From NCBI GenBank assembly GCA_000226015.1, contig JH152945.1:247207-311206 (forward strand): a stretch of DNA of 64,000 nt, given 5' to 3'. This DNA is from Mnemiopsis leidyi (lineage: Eukaryota > Ctenophora > Tentaculata > Lobata > Bolinopsidae). The number at the start of each line of letters is the position of its first letter. The first letter of the stretch is position 1. Under the pieces are notes generated by a model. That model searched no databases. It saw only the letters and a program-made list of their open reading frames with translations, and was not told the origin of the DNA. Position numbers and translations under genes: made by a program. This document shows, piece after piece, positions 1 to 13,000 of this stretch.

Positions 1-1265
1 TCTGACCACCGTGCTGGTCACTGGTGAGTAGTCATCCAATGAGTTTGACCAACTGTAACTGTACCCGGCGACTGGGGCCGGGGGCTGGTCCGGTATCGAA
101 GCAGGAAAGTCAGACAAACTACAAACGAAATAACCGACTCTGCAGCTTTCACAGTTTATGGTACCTTGTTCCAAAGCTTGGGCCCCATCACCGTAAAGGA
201 TCTTTCGTACAGTGACTGGTTGTGCATGGAGCTTGCCCTAGACAGTGGAGGACTGGAGGGATGACTGGTACTGCACCGTGTCTAGAAGTCGTCTTGAACT
301 GGATGTCACAGCTGTTCGGTACTACATTGTGGAGTATCTTCCACATCATCGGGATGATATACCTTTCCCGTCTGCGCTGTAGTGACATCAGTTTCAGTTT
401 GGAGAGCCTTTCCCAGTATTTAGGTTTTTCTAACCCACTAACTCGGATAGTTTAAGTCCGTTGAAGCCCTTCTATCAGCTGAATCTCAGTAACTTTGCCA
501 GGATTCCAGAGAGGACATCGATACTCTAGTAAGCTCCTTACTAGCGACTTTGAAAGCGTAATCAAGACCGCTCTGTCAGTCTGTCACGGGTTCTAAATAC
601 TCTGAAAACCTAAGTCCTAAGATAACTTACTTCTAGCGTTATATATATATATTTATAGTGTTATATACATATATTAGATACCATGGGGCCAATTTGTACT
701 AACCAGGTAAGATAACTTAATACCATCACCCTCAGATCTCTGACCTTAATTTAAGCAGGATAAAGAGTAACTTCACTAGACAGCAGGCAGCTTAGAGTTC
801 CATCGTTGAAAGGTAGCTCCTATAAAGTACTGTTCTTTGCATGAAGATGGATGAGCAGCTCAAACTTCTGCTCTTGAAGCTTCATATTTTTCTATAAGTG
901 ATCAGTCGAGAATCTTGTAGAGATCCTCTTATCGCGAATAGCAGTCGTTCAAAAAGCTGATCCGTTTTGAAACTATTTTGTCATCGGCGGAGGAGTTAAC
1001 TCAAGATAAGTCATAACTTGTCTCAGATCGTTAATGAACAAGATGAAGAGGAGCGGTCAGCGGACCCAATACGTCTCCTTGGGGAACACCGCTAATTGCC
1101 TTAGCGAGATCAGGAAATCTGAGTGAACGCTATCAAGAACCACCACTTGGCCTCGATCAAAGAGAAACGACTTGATCCATTCTATAAGCCTCGAGTGAAT
1201 CCCATAACGTCTCAGCTTGTGCTTTCCGCCATTTTTCGCCATCGGCTTCCACCCAGCACTCAAAT
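1..1265 (-). mobile_element. LINE (non-LTR retrotransposon) 3' fragment, reverse transcriptase to C-terminus
   Basis: Read on the minus strand, about 1263 to 1060 encodes a reverse-transcriptase stretch with 'KLRRYGIHSRLIEWIKSFL', the pattern that precedes the SGVPQGxVLGPLLF motif in Jockey/CR1-type LINEs. That motif follows in another frame ('ISGVPQGDVLGPL' near 1090-1050), then 'INDLRQVMT'. Around 760-690 comes 'KVRDLRVMVLSYL', like the KDLGVxISxDL block. At 388-190 'SLQRRRERYIIPMMWKIL' matches the C-terminal RRRERYxxxxxWKIL block, and below 190 'MGPKLWNKVP' and 'ASIPDQPP' complete the usual tail. The frame changes several times and stops interrupt it, so the copy is dead. Its 3' end is at or beyond base 1, and the 5' half (endonuclease, early RT) is absent. 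Clade assignment is from memory of family motifs. Confidence 0.8.
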
Positions 1266-1325
1266 CTCTTAACTATGTCCTATGTTCTGGTAGTGAAAGC
1301 ATAGATATCGATTTTAATGGGATTT

Positions 1326-1386
1326 AGCCCACAGGCAATGGCAGTGTGTCCCCATTATGGGGACACACTGCCATTGCCTGTGGGCT
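1326..1386. repeat. Perfect 61-nt palindrome (30-nt arms, 1-nt loop)
   Basis: Bases 1326-1355 and 1357-1386 are exact reverse complements around a single T at 1356. The arms read AGCCCACAGGCAATGGCAGT and onward. It lies just outside the 5' edge of the LINE fragment. No protein or RNA family is recognised. A fold-back duplication or an assembly/hairpin artefact are both possible. Confidence 0.9.
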
Positions 1387-1544
1387 TCAGTGCTTTGATG
1401 AATTCCGGCAGTCCAGGTTTACTATTCACAGAGTGGTCGCAAACTTTCCAATTTCAATTATCGTACTCTGGAAAGCTGGAAGAGTGGAAGACGTAAGACG
1501 CTAACTTATAGAATGGAAGATATTGCAATAGGAAGCTAATAGTA

Positions 1545-1781
1545 ATGACGTCTCTGTCGCCTGTGAAAACGCTACAAGATGTACATGACAGGTTTAAAGT
1601 TCTTCCTTCAAAAGTTTTAATTAAAGCCCCCTCAGCTTGGTACTCAGAGAATGACATGAAAAACTTTCTGCAAGCTGTAGAACTTCCTCATTTCGCAAAC
1701 CAATTAAAGGCGGAAGGTGAAGTGCGGTATATTCATGTACTCGAGGAGCTGCCGTGGGTTGGGGCGGGGTTGTATTCCTAA
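1545..1781 (+). CDS. Short open frame of unknown status (78 codons)
   Basis: An ATG-started frame 'MTSLSPVKTLQDVHDRFKV' continues with a normal amphipathic composition to about residue 62, then ends in 'VGAGLYS' and a stop. The first 60 residues look more protein-like than random AT-rich DNA, with mixed K, E, V, L and few low-complexity runs. No splice-linked neighbour was found, and no family is recognised. It could be a gene relic, part of an unrecognised transposon, or chance. Confidence 0.2.
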   Translation: MTSLSPVKTLQDVHDRFKVLPSKVLIKAPSAWYSENDMKNFLQAVELPHFANQLKAEGEVRYIHVLEELPWVGAGLYS

Positions 1782-1789
1782 ATACCCAC

Positions 1790-2770
1790 CTCCGCAACAC
1801 AGCGCTACTCAAGCGGAGAGTTCGCTCAGGAATATCCGTCTTGCTTCCTGGTGTTTTTACAAGCTCGGAACTCCAAGTTTTGCCAACCAAGAATTGGGGT
1901 GGCGTTAGCAAGGTTGTTTTGAAATAGAGAGGGGGAAGGCAATTCAAAAAAGTCAATAGTGACCCAAAAATTCAAAAAATCGACATAGACTTTTTAAGAC
2001 TGTTTTAACATATGGAATTAATTTTCCCAAATTGATCAAAAATCCATTTGAAAATCATTCTAAGATACATTTGGTGGTAAACACATAGTAACAGGTCCTA
2101 TAATTCCAACAGCCCACTTTAGATGTTATTTACAGATGTTCCTCTTGACTGTTTTTAAACCATTTACACGTGCCACTGTCAGGGAGTAGTTAGCTTGGCA
2201 GGTACCTTGAGCTTCTGAGTCATGGCTTAATTCTAACCCTTCTGTTTCATGAGCATGGCGGAATACGTTCTGTAGTGTCCCACCTTCACACTCCTTGTTT
2301 TCGCAAGGTCCCACATTGCCGGTCTTACTTCTTTTTGTTGTGTTTCAACCCAAACTAATTGAAGGCAAAAGAATTCCATTAGAGCTCAAATTAGAGCTGG
2401 TTAATGTATTAAAGGAAGAGTGGATCTGCCATAATCTTACTAGAAATTACAAATTTCAAACAATTTTAATATGTTCTACTTTCAATGTTAAGATTGATGA
2501 CACTAAATCAAGTCTCAATAAGGGGTCGTTCACATATGACTTCATCAAATTTTCGGCATTCTTAACCCCCCTCCCCCCCTCTGTCATCATTCGTCATTAT
2601 GACAAAATCCCCCTAAATTTCAGAGGTATAAATTACCATAATGATGATTGATGTCATCACAGTTCGGGACCCCCCCCCCCACAATTTCATGTTAAAATAA
2701 TTTCATTTTTGGCTTTTAATTGCCATTCATTTTAATCAAAAGTTCATTAAAAACGCAATACATATTTCCA
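1790..2770. other. Intergenic stretch with repeat-like C-tracts
   Basis: No supported gene. Bases about 2520-2690 hold 'GGGGTCGTTCACATATGACT' followed by long C runs (CCCCCCTCCCCCCCT and a run of ten C near 2671). This style is common in dispersed noncoding repeat tails of invertebrate genomes. The open frame crossing it (2295-2651) lacks a convincing start and follows the repeat, so it is not called as a gene. Confidence 0.35.
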
Positions 2771-2779
2771 AGACTACGT

Positions 2780-3110
2780 GTTCTAAAAATAGATGATTTT
2801 TCAGCCAATTTTTGTCCAACAGAAATTCTCAGTTTGGAAAATGGATCGTTTTTAGGCTATTTGTTGTCTCACTGGGGGAAATCTTTGAAATTGGCTTGTT
2901 TTTTTAAGCCAATTTTTCGTCTCGAAGTCGAAGAAATGTTTGGTTTGGAAAGAAATTTCAGGAGAAAAATTCTGAAAATGGATTGTTTTTCAGCCAATGT
3001 TGGACAAAAATATTTTTGTCCAACAGAAATTCTCGGTTTGGAAGAACATTCCGGGGACCAAAATATTGAAAATGGCTTGTTAATTAGCAATTTTTTGTCT
3101 CAAACAACAA
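2780..3110. repeat. Degenerate tandem repeat, 'TTTTCAGCCAAT' type units
   Basis: Three to four diverged units recur: 'GATTTTTCAGCCAATTTTTG' near 2793, 'TTAAGCCAATTTTTCGTCTC' near 2905, 'TGTTTTTCAGCCAATGTTGG' near 2984 and a weaker copy near 3080. Each is followed by 'CAGAAATTCTC' or 'AGGAGAAAAATTCTG' and 'GTTTGGAA'. Inside it, 'TTGGACAAAAATATTTTTGT' is a local inverted repeat. The open frames on both strands here follow the repeat and are not credible genes. Confidence 0.6.
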
Positions 3111-3375
3111 CTTTTCACCCGCACACTCATCTATTCAAGAGAATATTGTACCAGATGTATTTCGGCACCGATCAGGATTTACGAAATTCTTCTAACCATC
3201 AATGAGGGGCAATGTTTAAGTCTGCTGCTAGTATAAGTTACCTGAAGTCTTAGATATTCTAGTACGAGCATAGTGACAAAATATACTTACTCTGGTCTCT
3301 GAACATATAACTCAGGGATATTTTTCGACAATGCTGCCTTTGCAACCCTTTATTACGTCTAAAATTAAGTTGAAC

Positions 3376-3600
3376 TCTATTGCTAAATTGCTTCCAAGAC
3401 ACCTTAAAATTTTCCGCCTGCGGCGGGCTAAATCTATTCCGGATTTTAAAGAAAAAAAGGATGTGCATAGATAACAATTATTTTAAGGGCAGAATATTCT
3501 CCAAAAAGTTAATAATTCAGAGGGAACCAAAATTGAAGTACATTGCCAAATCACTTCTGAGACACTAGAAACTTAAAAATTTTCCGCCTGCGGCGGAATG
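3376..3600. repeat. Diverged direct duplication ending in TTTTCCGCCTGCGGCGG
   Basis: Two units about 170 bp apart share 'TTGCTAAATTGCTTCCAAGA' / 'TTGCCAAATCACTTCTGAGA', then 'AAAATTTTCCGCCTGCGGCG' and 'AATCTA'. The CCGCCTGCGGCGG core stands out by GC content in AT-rich surroundings. A further GC palindrome, GGCGGCGAAGCCGCC, lies near 3799. Nothing coding is visible. Confidence 0.55.
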
Positions 3601-4294
3601 AATCTACGTGCAACTTCCAAGAGAATAATATGAGCAGCAAAGTGGCCCACAAAAAGTTACAGTATCTTTTCAACTTTTTCGGCAGTAATATTTAGGTAAA
3701 AGATTATTGACTGTGTTTTGGGCGTATACTGCACCTTTCAAAATCAGTTTTAATCGATTTTTCATAGCTCGGCAAAGGCTCTAGTAACTCAATGCGAGCG
3801 AGGCGGCGAAGCCGCCCAGCGATCTATGTTTCGAAAAAATTCTAACCGAAATTTCATGCTACTAAAAAGCTCAGTGCCCGAAAGAAATATTTTTTTTCAT
3901 CTATGATCTGAAGTAGTTAATTGTATCATATTATGTCCCAATAAATGTGGTCTTCTACCGGAGGGATCTTCAAGCTTAACTTGAAAATTGTGCTTAGATA
4001 TTGAATCTTTAAGCAGGGGAGGAGGAGAGAAAAGTGCCTTTCCCCTACGTTTGATTTTATAGCTGTGATCAAAAGATTTGAAATATGGTATCTACTTTCT
4101 TTATACGTATCTCAGACTGTTAAATTACTACTTTACTACTCGTTACTTACTTATTTTGCTTGCGTCTAAACGTAAAACTTCGGAAGTTTGCACCTATTCC
4201 AATCACCCCGCATTCACTTTCTGCCTGTTTTGTTCTGCTTGACCGTAAAATAGCAAAAAATCTCATGATAATTTTGGAAGTTTAAAAAAAATTC

Positions 4295-4390
4295 AAGACC
4301 CGATCCGGTTCGGTCAACCAGATCAGAGCTTCTTATTCGGTCTGGACCGGTCCGGTTAAAGAAACCCTGATCCGGTCTGCTCTTATTAGA
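4295..4390. repeat. GATCCGGT-rich degenerate repeat
   Basis: A cluster of ATCCGGT, GGACCGGT and GATCCGG words within 90 bp, otherwise rare in this AT-rich DNA. A related and larger cluster lies at 32460-32790. The function is unknown; it may belong to a dispersed repeat family. Confidence 0.45.
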
Positions 4391-4399
4391 AACCAGTTC

Positions 4400-7300
4400 T
4401 ACAAGTCAACATCTAAATTAAAAAATGTAAGTTTACACGCCGACGCCGCGGTAGTTGTTCTTGTTTAAAGGCGCCGTTTTGTGGTTCGCGAACTCCGAAA
4501 AGTTTAACCTGACGTTCTGTATTAAATCTATACGGATACCCGACATTCGCTATCGCTTCTCGCTGGACGATATCATCTCCTCGACCGACCATTAATTTTG
4601 ATATTCTAATGTTTATCAGATTTTTTTCACTTTTCCAGTTCTGAAGACATGACTCCCAAACAATTTTGATTTAAAAGTTTAATGTTCTACAGTTCTCCGT
4701 ACATTGCACATATTATATCAGATATTCAGATATCTTGTTTTTCGCAGCTCGCAGGAGGCGGAATATCCCTTTACATACGATAATTTTCCCTTTCCTGTTC
4801 TGCAGACGGTGAGGTAGGAACGAAAAGCGAGAAAGAGCTCGCACATTGGCCCAGAATGAGAGTCCGCTGAAAAGACGATAGAAGAATGCAGAGCATCAGG
4901 GGAAGTTTTGGATTCAGCAGAATCACCCTGAACCAACTTGTTTCAGGTGAGCAGGTTTTTTTAATTCGTGACGTCATACCACGTCATCGTCAACCGTCAT
5001 AGCATTTTGTTGTTTTCAAAAAGGAACCAGACCACAGACGTGAGATGATGGAATTCACAAAAGTCAGAATTATCTTCCTTCGAACTACGAACAACCTTGC
5101 TTTTTGCTCCATCATAAGCTTGCACGGAAATTTTTGTCATAATTGTAATATTCGTCCCAATTTGTTCAAGTCACCTGACCTCGACGGTAATCTGGTAGAC
5201 CAATGGGCTTTAAGATGCTTTAATTTTCAGGTTTGTTCTACGGAAAGGGTACGCTGCAGCCGTGCACCCATTCTCTATTCGAGGACCTTGGGGGAAATGG
5301 GAAGTCCTACTCAAAGTTCAGATTCGGTACGTGTAGAGCGTCAAATCGGAAATAAACACCATTGGCTTCTCTCTCTGTGCGTCCTTCCCTTACACAGTGA
5401 TTGTTGATCTTGAAATTGTTTATGATTTTAGGATCCCTTTTTTAAAACGCTTGCGGAGTGCACAACTTTTGTTTTTTCTTTAAAAATCCTCCTAAATTGC
5501 AACATGACAAAAGTGATTTTGATGTCGCGGCAACGCTTATACGTGATAAATCTTTCATAAACTAGTTTAAGTTATTCCGCATTCGCATACGATCTGAGCT
5601 GCTGGACATCGTAGTGAACCACGATCGTCTGTTGAATTTGATCACTTATCGAGGTTTGCAATGCTAGGAGCTATTTTCCACTAACTGACAATATGGCATC
5701 TACATGTTACCTGCACAAAAATGCATCAGAAATTGTCGCACGTGTTAAAGCACCAAGTAATGGTGCAATAAATTCTGTAAAATGGTTTTTTGTCTCCGTC
5801 GAGTTAAACATGAGTTCTGGAGTAGTATGTATGATTACAGTCACTCAAAAATGATCTTTTTATCTTATGTATTTCGTTCGTCGATGAATGATCTCAACTT
5901 AAGACATCATATCCTATCTATCAAGACCAATCCCCTTAAATTATGGTTGAATTTTGTTAGTTTCAGTTAAACACACAGTACCTGCACTATGTGCGAATAT
6001 AATTCTCAAAGGTCTACTGATTTTAAGCTCTACCAAATTGGATAGGTGGATGATTTAAAATTTGCAAGCTACTATAACTACAAAAATTAATCTGAAGTTA
6101 AGTTTTCGAGCGAATGAGTGTAAATTGGATAACATTTTCAATGTTTCATAAATTGACATATGAGCTACTCTGAGTCAAGTGTACTGTGCCGTCCCAGCAC
6201 TATCTACTATTCGCTTGATTACAGGTGTAATTCTATCCTATTGATTCCTCTCTTTTTTACAAACATTTTTCCAGAAACATTCTGAATAACTAAAATGTTA
6301 TTTGAAATAAACATAAGAATAAATTCGATGCTAGATTTTAATCATGATACCATATCATTTGAAAATTATCAATCATCCAAGCTCCTAAAAGGCAAATAAT
6401 AAGCAGATATGTTATTAGTTTTAGAAACCTACTTAATTTTTTGGACATTTTTCGGCCACACTCCTTATTATTATTTTTGTATGTTCAGGGAACCTTTTGT
6501 TAGTAACACTTTGTCACAGTCTTTTTAGACACCAAATCCCTGACATTTTACTTGAGTAACAAACCCACAAACAGGTTTAAGTTATATTTGTATCATGTCA
6601 AAAAGCTTAATCTAGCAGGATTTTCACTTGAAGTTGAAAACTTCTCCTGGCCGTGGTGTAACAAGGATTGATTAACATGGCGTTATCAGTAGGTATTGAC
6701 GACGCGGTACCTCAGCAGCCTCAATAAAATCAGTGCCAGCAGTAATGCAAGCAGGCGTTAAAGCGACTGTTTATTTATGATTCCTTTAAGTTTACGAAAT
6801 GCCAAGTTTACAAAATACCAATTTAAAACAGACCTGTCATTAGTTAAGTATTAGTGAATAAAATTTGTTATTTTGGGAATAAACTTCAGGGAACAGCATG
6901 ATTTCATCTCGAAAATGTGATGGAAAAACGAGCTACTATGTCCTACCCTTAAGTATTAGTCATGTCAAAAGCACCGCAAAAATTCGAAATTCCATTAATT
7001 TTCCATAAGATCATCCTGCCGGGCCGTGCAGCCTTTTGCATAAGTGGAAAACTGCCTTTCAAAATGTGAACAAGGATTTTATTATTCAAGTGATAGTGAC
7101 TATACGCATATTGTAGCGTTAAATTACAAGTAAGATTGTGGGTTTTTATACAATGACAAGCAAGTACAGAACAAACACCCTATAGATTGGAATTTTAGAC
7201 GCTATAATTGTATCCTATTCTAGCGACACGTGATTCTATACACTTACAGTTACATCAATATGTCAAACTATATCAACAAATTATAATTTTCGTACTAATT

Positions 7301-9450
7301 TAAGACACAACATAACAATAATTATTTATCACGCCCTTCTTTATACTTAACTTAAATCTTCACATTATCAAGCTTTACTGATCACTTATGCATTCTTTGG
7401 AATTTTTGTTTTTAAATATAGAACATGTCTATTAATAACACAAATTCACTCCACCAATTGTGACGTTTTATGACGATGAAGCTACGTAGTTGCTTACATA
7501 GCATACAGACAAAAGCAATACTTTCGGATTCAATCTAATTATTATATTGGGCTTTAGCTGTTTCCATTATCCGCCTGCTGGCAACGCACGCCAGGAATTT
7601 GAAATAAGCCTGAAAATCTTGGTTACGTAAGCTATGAATCTGATTTCGTGATATAGTGAAATATGAATTACCGAGTTTAGTGGAGTAGCATTTAGTGCAG
7701 TTTTCGTTAGAGTTTAATATCCTGTGGGATAATTCGATGACTCTGGTATTTTTACGTCACTGCCAATGTTCTTTTCTTTGATGACGTTGAAGATAGCTAT
7801 GGTTCGCATTCTTGGAGATGAATCAGTGCATTATCAAAAGAAAAATTCGAAAAAATGGAAAAAATTCGGATTCCTCCACTTTTTGGTTGAGGTACGGTAT
7901 ATAAATATAAGCGTCAGGGCAAGGCATACAAGCTTATTTAAAATCTAATGTTACTATTTTCGCTTCAACAAATTGTCGGAAAATACTTCGCAGTTCAATC
8001 AGACTTTTTTCTTGCTTTTTAGATATTTTATTTTTCAAATTTTTTTCCTAAATTACTGAGCTTTTTTTGCTACACACTTTTGCAATGTGCATATGGTCTC
8101 TGGAAATTGGATGTAGTGTCAATAAATCAAAAGATCACGAAACTTGTATCAGATTGCTCGTTAAAAAGCAAACAGTTTCGAATTATAATGGCAACGTTCA
8201 TAAATTGTCAAATAGCTTACAGTAAATTTATAGAGTGTGCCTTGATAGATTCAGGGTATGTATGTTTGGAATGGAATTGGTAATTCCGCAATCTGCAGCT
8301 GCCGCAGTAAAAAGTTTTGTAGGCAAGTTACTCATGACGTCCGAACTATAATGACTATTTCTTCGCAGGGAACCACCTTAAAAATTTGAAATATTATAAA
8401 GTCCAGTCCGGCCCACAAAGAGGGTGGGTTGGCACCACTAATATTTTCTGACTGAAGTCAATCAATTGAGTGTTGGGTAAGGTAGCCGGGATAATGAATA
8501 TGAACTTTATAATCTTCCATGGCAAGTAAATATGAGGGGAATATCTGAGAACGATTTGGCTGATGTCCAGTATAAAATAAAGGCTGCAGAAATTTAACAA
8601 TGTGACTAAATTGTAGTTTCGATTTATAAATATATGCAAAGTTTGTGAAGACTTTATAAGACATAACATTGTTTTGATTTAATCAAGTTGATCAAAATTC
8701 AATATACAAATTTCGAAAATCTTCCGTCTTCAGGATATTCTACAATAGACCCACCTTAGACCCACCTTTACCCACCTTTAATTCAGCTACCCTCTAAGAT
8801 AAAGGTTTTAATCTGCACAATATATTTCTTTTGATCTATTTGGTTGCATCCATCTAAGATATAAAATGGCTCACATTTATTTGCTTGATTCAATTTTACG
8901 CCCAGGACAAATATCTCATTTTTGTGTACACCTGACACATTTTCGCAATCTTAATTCACTGATCTCACGTCCGCACTATTATAACGAACCGTTCATTTCG
9001 CAAGATAAAAATTAAGCTTTAAAAACAGCAGCCTCAGTGCCTTGTATTGGAAGCTTTGTTCGAATGACATTCAAATTTGAACGTCATATCTTTTTTATCA
9101 GTGATTGCGAAAAAGTGCTGCGGAAGGACGCTAAACTTACCACTATGTAATTTATGTATAGTGAAATCGAAATCCTGCTTATTATTGATAATCGATAATG
9201 GAGACCGGTATTAGCTGAGCTGTTTTTCACATAACTCAGTCTGAAAAAATAATTCTGAGTAATCTCAACTACAAAAGATTGCAAAACAGTCCTGATTATG
9301 AACTCTGCTAAGTCATAACTTAAATCTACGTATCTATGAAGACGTCATGTAAATAGTGACGAGTTATTTCGTCAACAAAGGAACAAATATATCGAACAAA
9401 AGATGTGCCGTGGTTTGAAACCGTAAAGTATGAAACAGCGCCCGTTTTCT
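4400..9450. other. Long intergenic stretch without a supported gene
   Basis: AT-rich DNA with only short open frames on both strands. None carries a recognisable domain, signal peptide or consistent splice pair. A frame at 5045-5407 is 120 codons long but has no family resemblance or gene context. Small local repeats occur (for example AGACCCACCTT copies near 8748-8780). No RNA gene was recognised. Confidence 0.5.
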
Positions 9451-9459
9451 TGATGTGCT

Positions 9460-9466
9460 TATAAAT
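9460..9466 (+). promoter_or_regulatory. Candidate TATA box for gene A
   Basis: TATAAAT lies about 600 bp upstream of the gene A start codon. A possible leader intron ends at TTTCCTTGTAG (about 10039), just before GCCGGAGACAAG and the ATG at 10064. The same layout (TATA motif, then a leader acceptor just before the ATG) is seen upstream of gene B. Weak evidence without transcripts. Confidence 0.25.
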
Positions 9467-10063
9467 GCAAGCTGCGTTGACTAGATTTGCCAATTCTAGT
9501 TAAAGCTTCACTAAAAAACGTCTACGGTCTCCTTCCGACCTTCCATTGTGTTTATTTTCAGATTTCTACTTGAACATGTTAACGTATTTCACCAGTTTTC
9601 GGTGGAAACATTTGAGGACTGTCAGTTGTCCGACTTTGAGGTTATTTGAGTGCTTGAGCGGATATTGGATGTGGTTTTGAGTACAATGCATACTTAGAGT
9701 CAATAGTCTGGCCTAGGATAGACCGTATTTTTATTTCATACTGTTGCACGAATTGATGGAAGATTTGTCGGCCGATCATTTAAGCGGTTTGCCTTTTCAA
9801 CCCCAATTTCATAACTATACTATTTTCGAATTTAACGTGCGTTAGTGTTTACCAGACAAGAATATTTAATATTCCTAGCAGTTGACGCGCCATTGATTCC
9901 CTTAAATCTTAAGTTGACAAACAAACAATAGCTGACTACTTTTTATCTATTATCTAAAGGTTTGCTGCAAGGCACAGTTCTTATTTCTTATCTCAGTTAT
10001 TTTCTGAAAATTTATTTTTGACAAGAACTTTCCTTGTAGGCCGGAGACAAGCTGATAGAGACC

Positions 10064-13000
10064 ATGAACAATCTCGCTGTGAAATCGATTTTCGGTAAGT
10101 AAGCTCGATTAAAGATACTGCGTGAATGTTGTATTGATGATTCTGCAGAATAGGAGCACATTTTTAAAAAATGTTTCCCTGTTTTTGAACATCAATGATC
10201 ATTGCTCGGACTATCTTTGTGAAAAACATATGGCCATCACTCATGATGATAGGACACGATCCTGTCATAATCCTGTCATAATTTAAATTAATAATTGAAA
10301 CTTAATCAACACGTGAGTACCGGCCTAATGAATCACAAGTAATCCTACAGGCGTTGTTATAGTATCTCTACTTTGCAAGGATGTTCAGTCCAGAGGGATA
10401 CATCATCGACAACACCATGGCCCGGTAAGTCTTATCATATCACTTTACTTATGGAAACGGTATTTTTGGTGAGGTTACGCAAAGTTGTTTTAACACGTGA
10501 GAGCCTTTTTACTTTATTTCATTTTATCCATTTTGTTTGACGTATAGACGTATCCGGCATCCCGTTGGACAATTGCTGTATTATGACACTGACATACTAA
10601 CATATTTACACGTAATTGTCATGTCTATATATAGACATATATGTAGAAATTTTAAATTTGAAAAAGGTTTTCTATCCACATTTTAACTTAAGCTGTTTTG
10701 CTGGCAGGAAAAAATCAGCAGAGTGACGAGTTTTAACCTAAACACCACCAACATGTTCGGACTGTATCTGGACGGTCCCTACAGTATCACCGACACAATG
10801 AGAAACGAACTTAAAAACAACTTGATTAAGGTGAGGAAATCTAGAGAAGCGAACTTAAAAACAACCTGATTAAGGTGAGGAGATCTAGAGAAGCGAACTT
10901 AAAAACAACCTGATTAAGGTGAGGAGATCTAGAAAAAGTAGAGATACAATAAAGCGTTTTAGTGTGTTTGTGTATAAAATAGTGTCTGAGGAGGAGTTAT
11001 TTTTAAAAAAACCTAAAAATTGTGGGAAAATCAAGGTAAAGGGTCGTGAAGAGATACGATGACACTTGAGGAGGAGTCATTTTGTAAGCGGCACGTCAGC
11101 AGATATACATTTATTAATCTATACATGTATTAAGGTTAGCCGGGATAGTGGACCGACTGATCCTAACTCAGTGTCCATTTAGTAACATTAAGTAATTTAG
11201 TATCTTAAACTGTTTTTGTGTGACTCAAAGTGCTTCCCTTCCAGGCTTACACGCGGACCAACTGCAACGCAGCAATGCACGACAACTGCGAAATCCTCAT
11301 CGCCAGACATCGGGGAAACTTCGGTTTCAACTACGACCACCACTACGACAATTTCAACGGATTTGCTTATGGAAACAGTGTAACAGAGCCTGGCTCCACC
11401 TTGGGCAACGACTTTGAAACTTCAAGCTCACGAACGGTAAGCAGTCAGCTCTTCCAAAATTTACAGCTGTTAAACCAGTAAAATTAGTCTGTGATAGTAT
11501 AATCATGATAATGATCATTTTCGATTCAAATGTAGGTTTACGTACACGCAGTTGCATTGAAAATGTGTCTTGAGTTCATTGTTACATTGATTAGTGGATA
11601 ACAACGTACGTTTGGATGAATAACGCTATTTAACTACAGGAGAGATCAGCAAATTGCCCGACGGGAAGCCCATTTGATTGCAGCACAGCCTCAGATGATA
11701 AGAAGATCACAGTTCAGAAGTGCTGGCTTTATGATCTCTACGTGAGTGTTTTGCGAAACTTCTCTAGCTCTTAATTTTTATTCTTCTAAACTTCGTAATT
11801 CCAAATTTAACTCTTACTCAATCATGATACTGCCACGATTCCCGGATCAATGTATTCATATCACTGTAGTTTCTGTAGTAATACGTGCAGAAGTGTGCAT
11901 GTTCAAACTTAAGAAGTTCTAACTTAAGAAGTTCTTACTTAAGAAGTTCTAAGAAGTTGTGATACAAAAGTTAAAGTGAGTACTGAGTGTGTACAGTTGT
12001 TAGATCGCTCTAAAATACCGAACTTTCAGAGCGGGACCCACCAGGCCAGAGGTTTTACCCTCCACACGGTGCAGTACACGCAGGGCCAGGACCTGAAGTG
12101 GTCCGACATCAGCTCGTACTTGCGACTGTTGGGCGAGAGACTTCTTCCGGATCATGCTTCCGATATGGTGGAGGACTTTTACACCACCATCTACTCTCAG
12201 ATCATATGTGTAAGTACTAAGTTACAGTGTTAACAGTGTGTAAGTAACCAGAGTGTAAGTAACAAGTGTGGAAGTAACTGAGAGATATAGCAAAGTCTGT
12301 AACTAACTGTGATTACGAAGAAGAAAATGATAGAACCCATTCTCAGGAAATTGGAAATATAAACACGGATACAAACAAACAGATCGTAAACATTTTCTAT
12401 CAGAAATATGCTGATCTTATCCGGAAAATGCACATCCGTTTTCACCATGTAAGTTTTAATCTTTACTCCGCACTTAAAAGCTTAAATTATGTTTGGATGG
12501 TCTAAATGATCCATCAAGAACTATTTCTTCTAGTAACTCAAACAAGCGTATTTAACTTATACTCATTACTCGGATTTAACCGTGCGCCTAAACCGGGTTG
12601 CTTAATTACCGGGCCAAGCTATTCGTGATCTACTAACTTATCAAATGCGACGTTAAAGTCAATTTTTCTCCGATACCTAGATATAATTTTAGATTATAAC
12701 CAGATAACCTAGATATAATTTTACCACATCCCCGTTGACGAAACTTTTGTATCAGTTGAGGTACGCTAGAGACGACCGTGGAGCGAAACGAAACTGTTTT
12801 GATGAGCTGCTGCAGTTCATGAACACGCTCACAGCTCTAGCAAGTTCTAACCAACAGAGTTGGGTAAGCAGATTTGTAAAAACTTTGATCTGTGCAGTGC
12901 TTACAAATGACATGTAGTAAGCAGATTTGTATAAACTTTGATCTGTGCAGTGCTTACAAGTGACCTGTAGTAAGCAGATTTGTATAAACTGTGATCTGTA

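Noticed and set aside
2295-2651. 118-codon plus-strand frame
   Set aside because: It starts from a non-ATG codon and its second half lies in a C-tract repeat of noncoding type.
5045-5407. 120-codon plus-strand frame
   Set aside because: Composition and context give no support: no domain, no signal peptide, no plausible partner exon.
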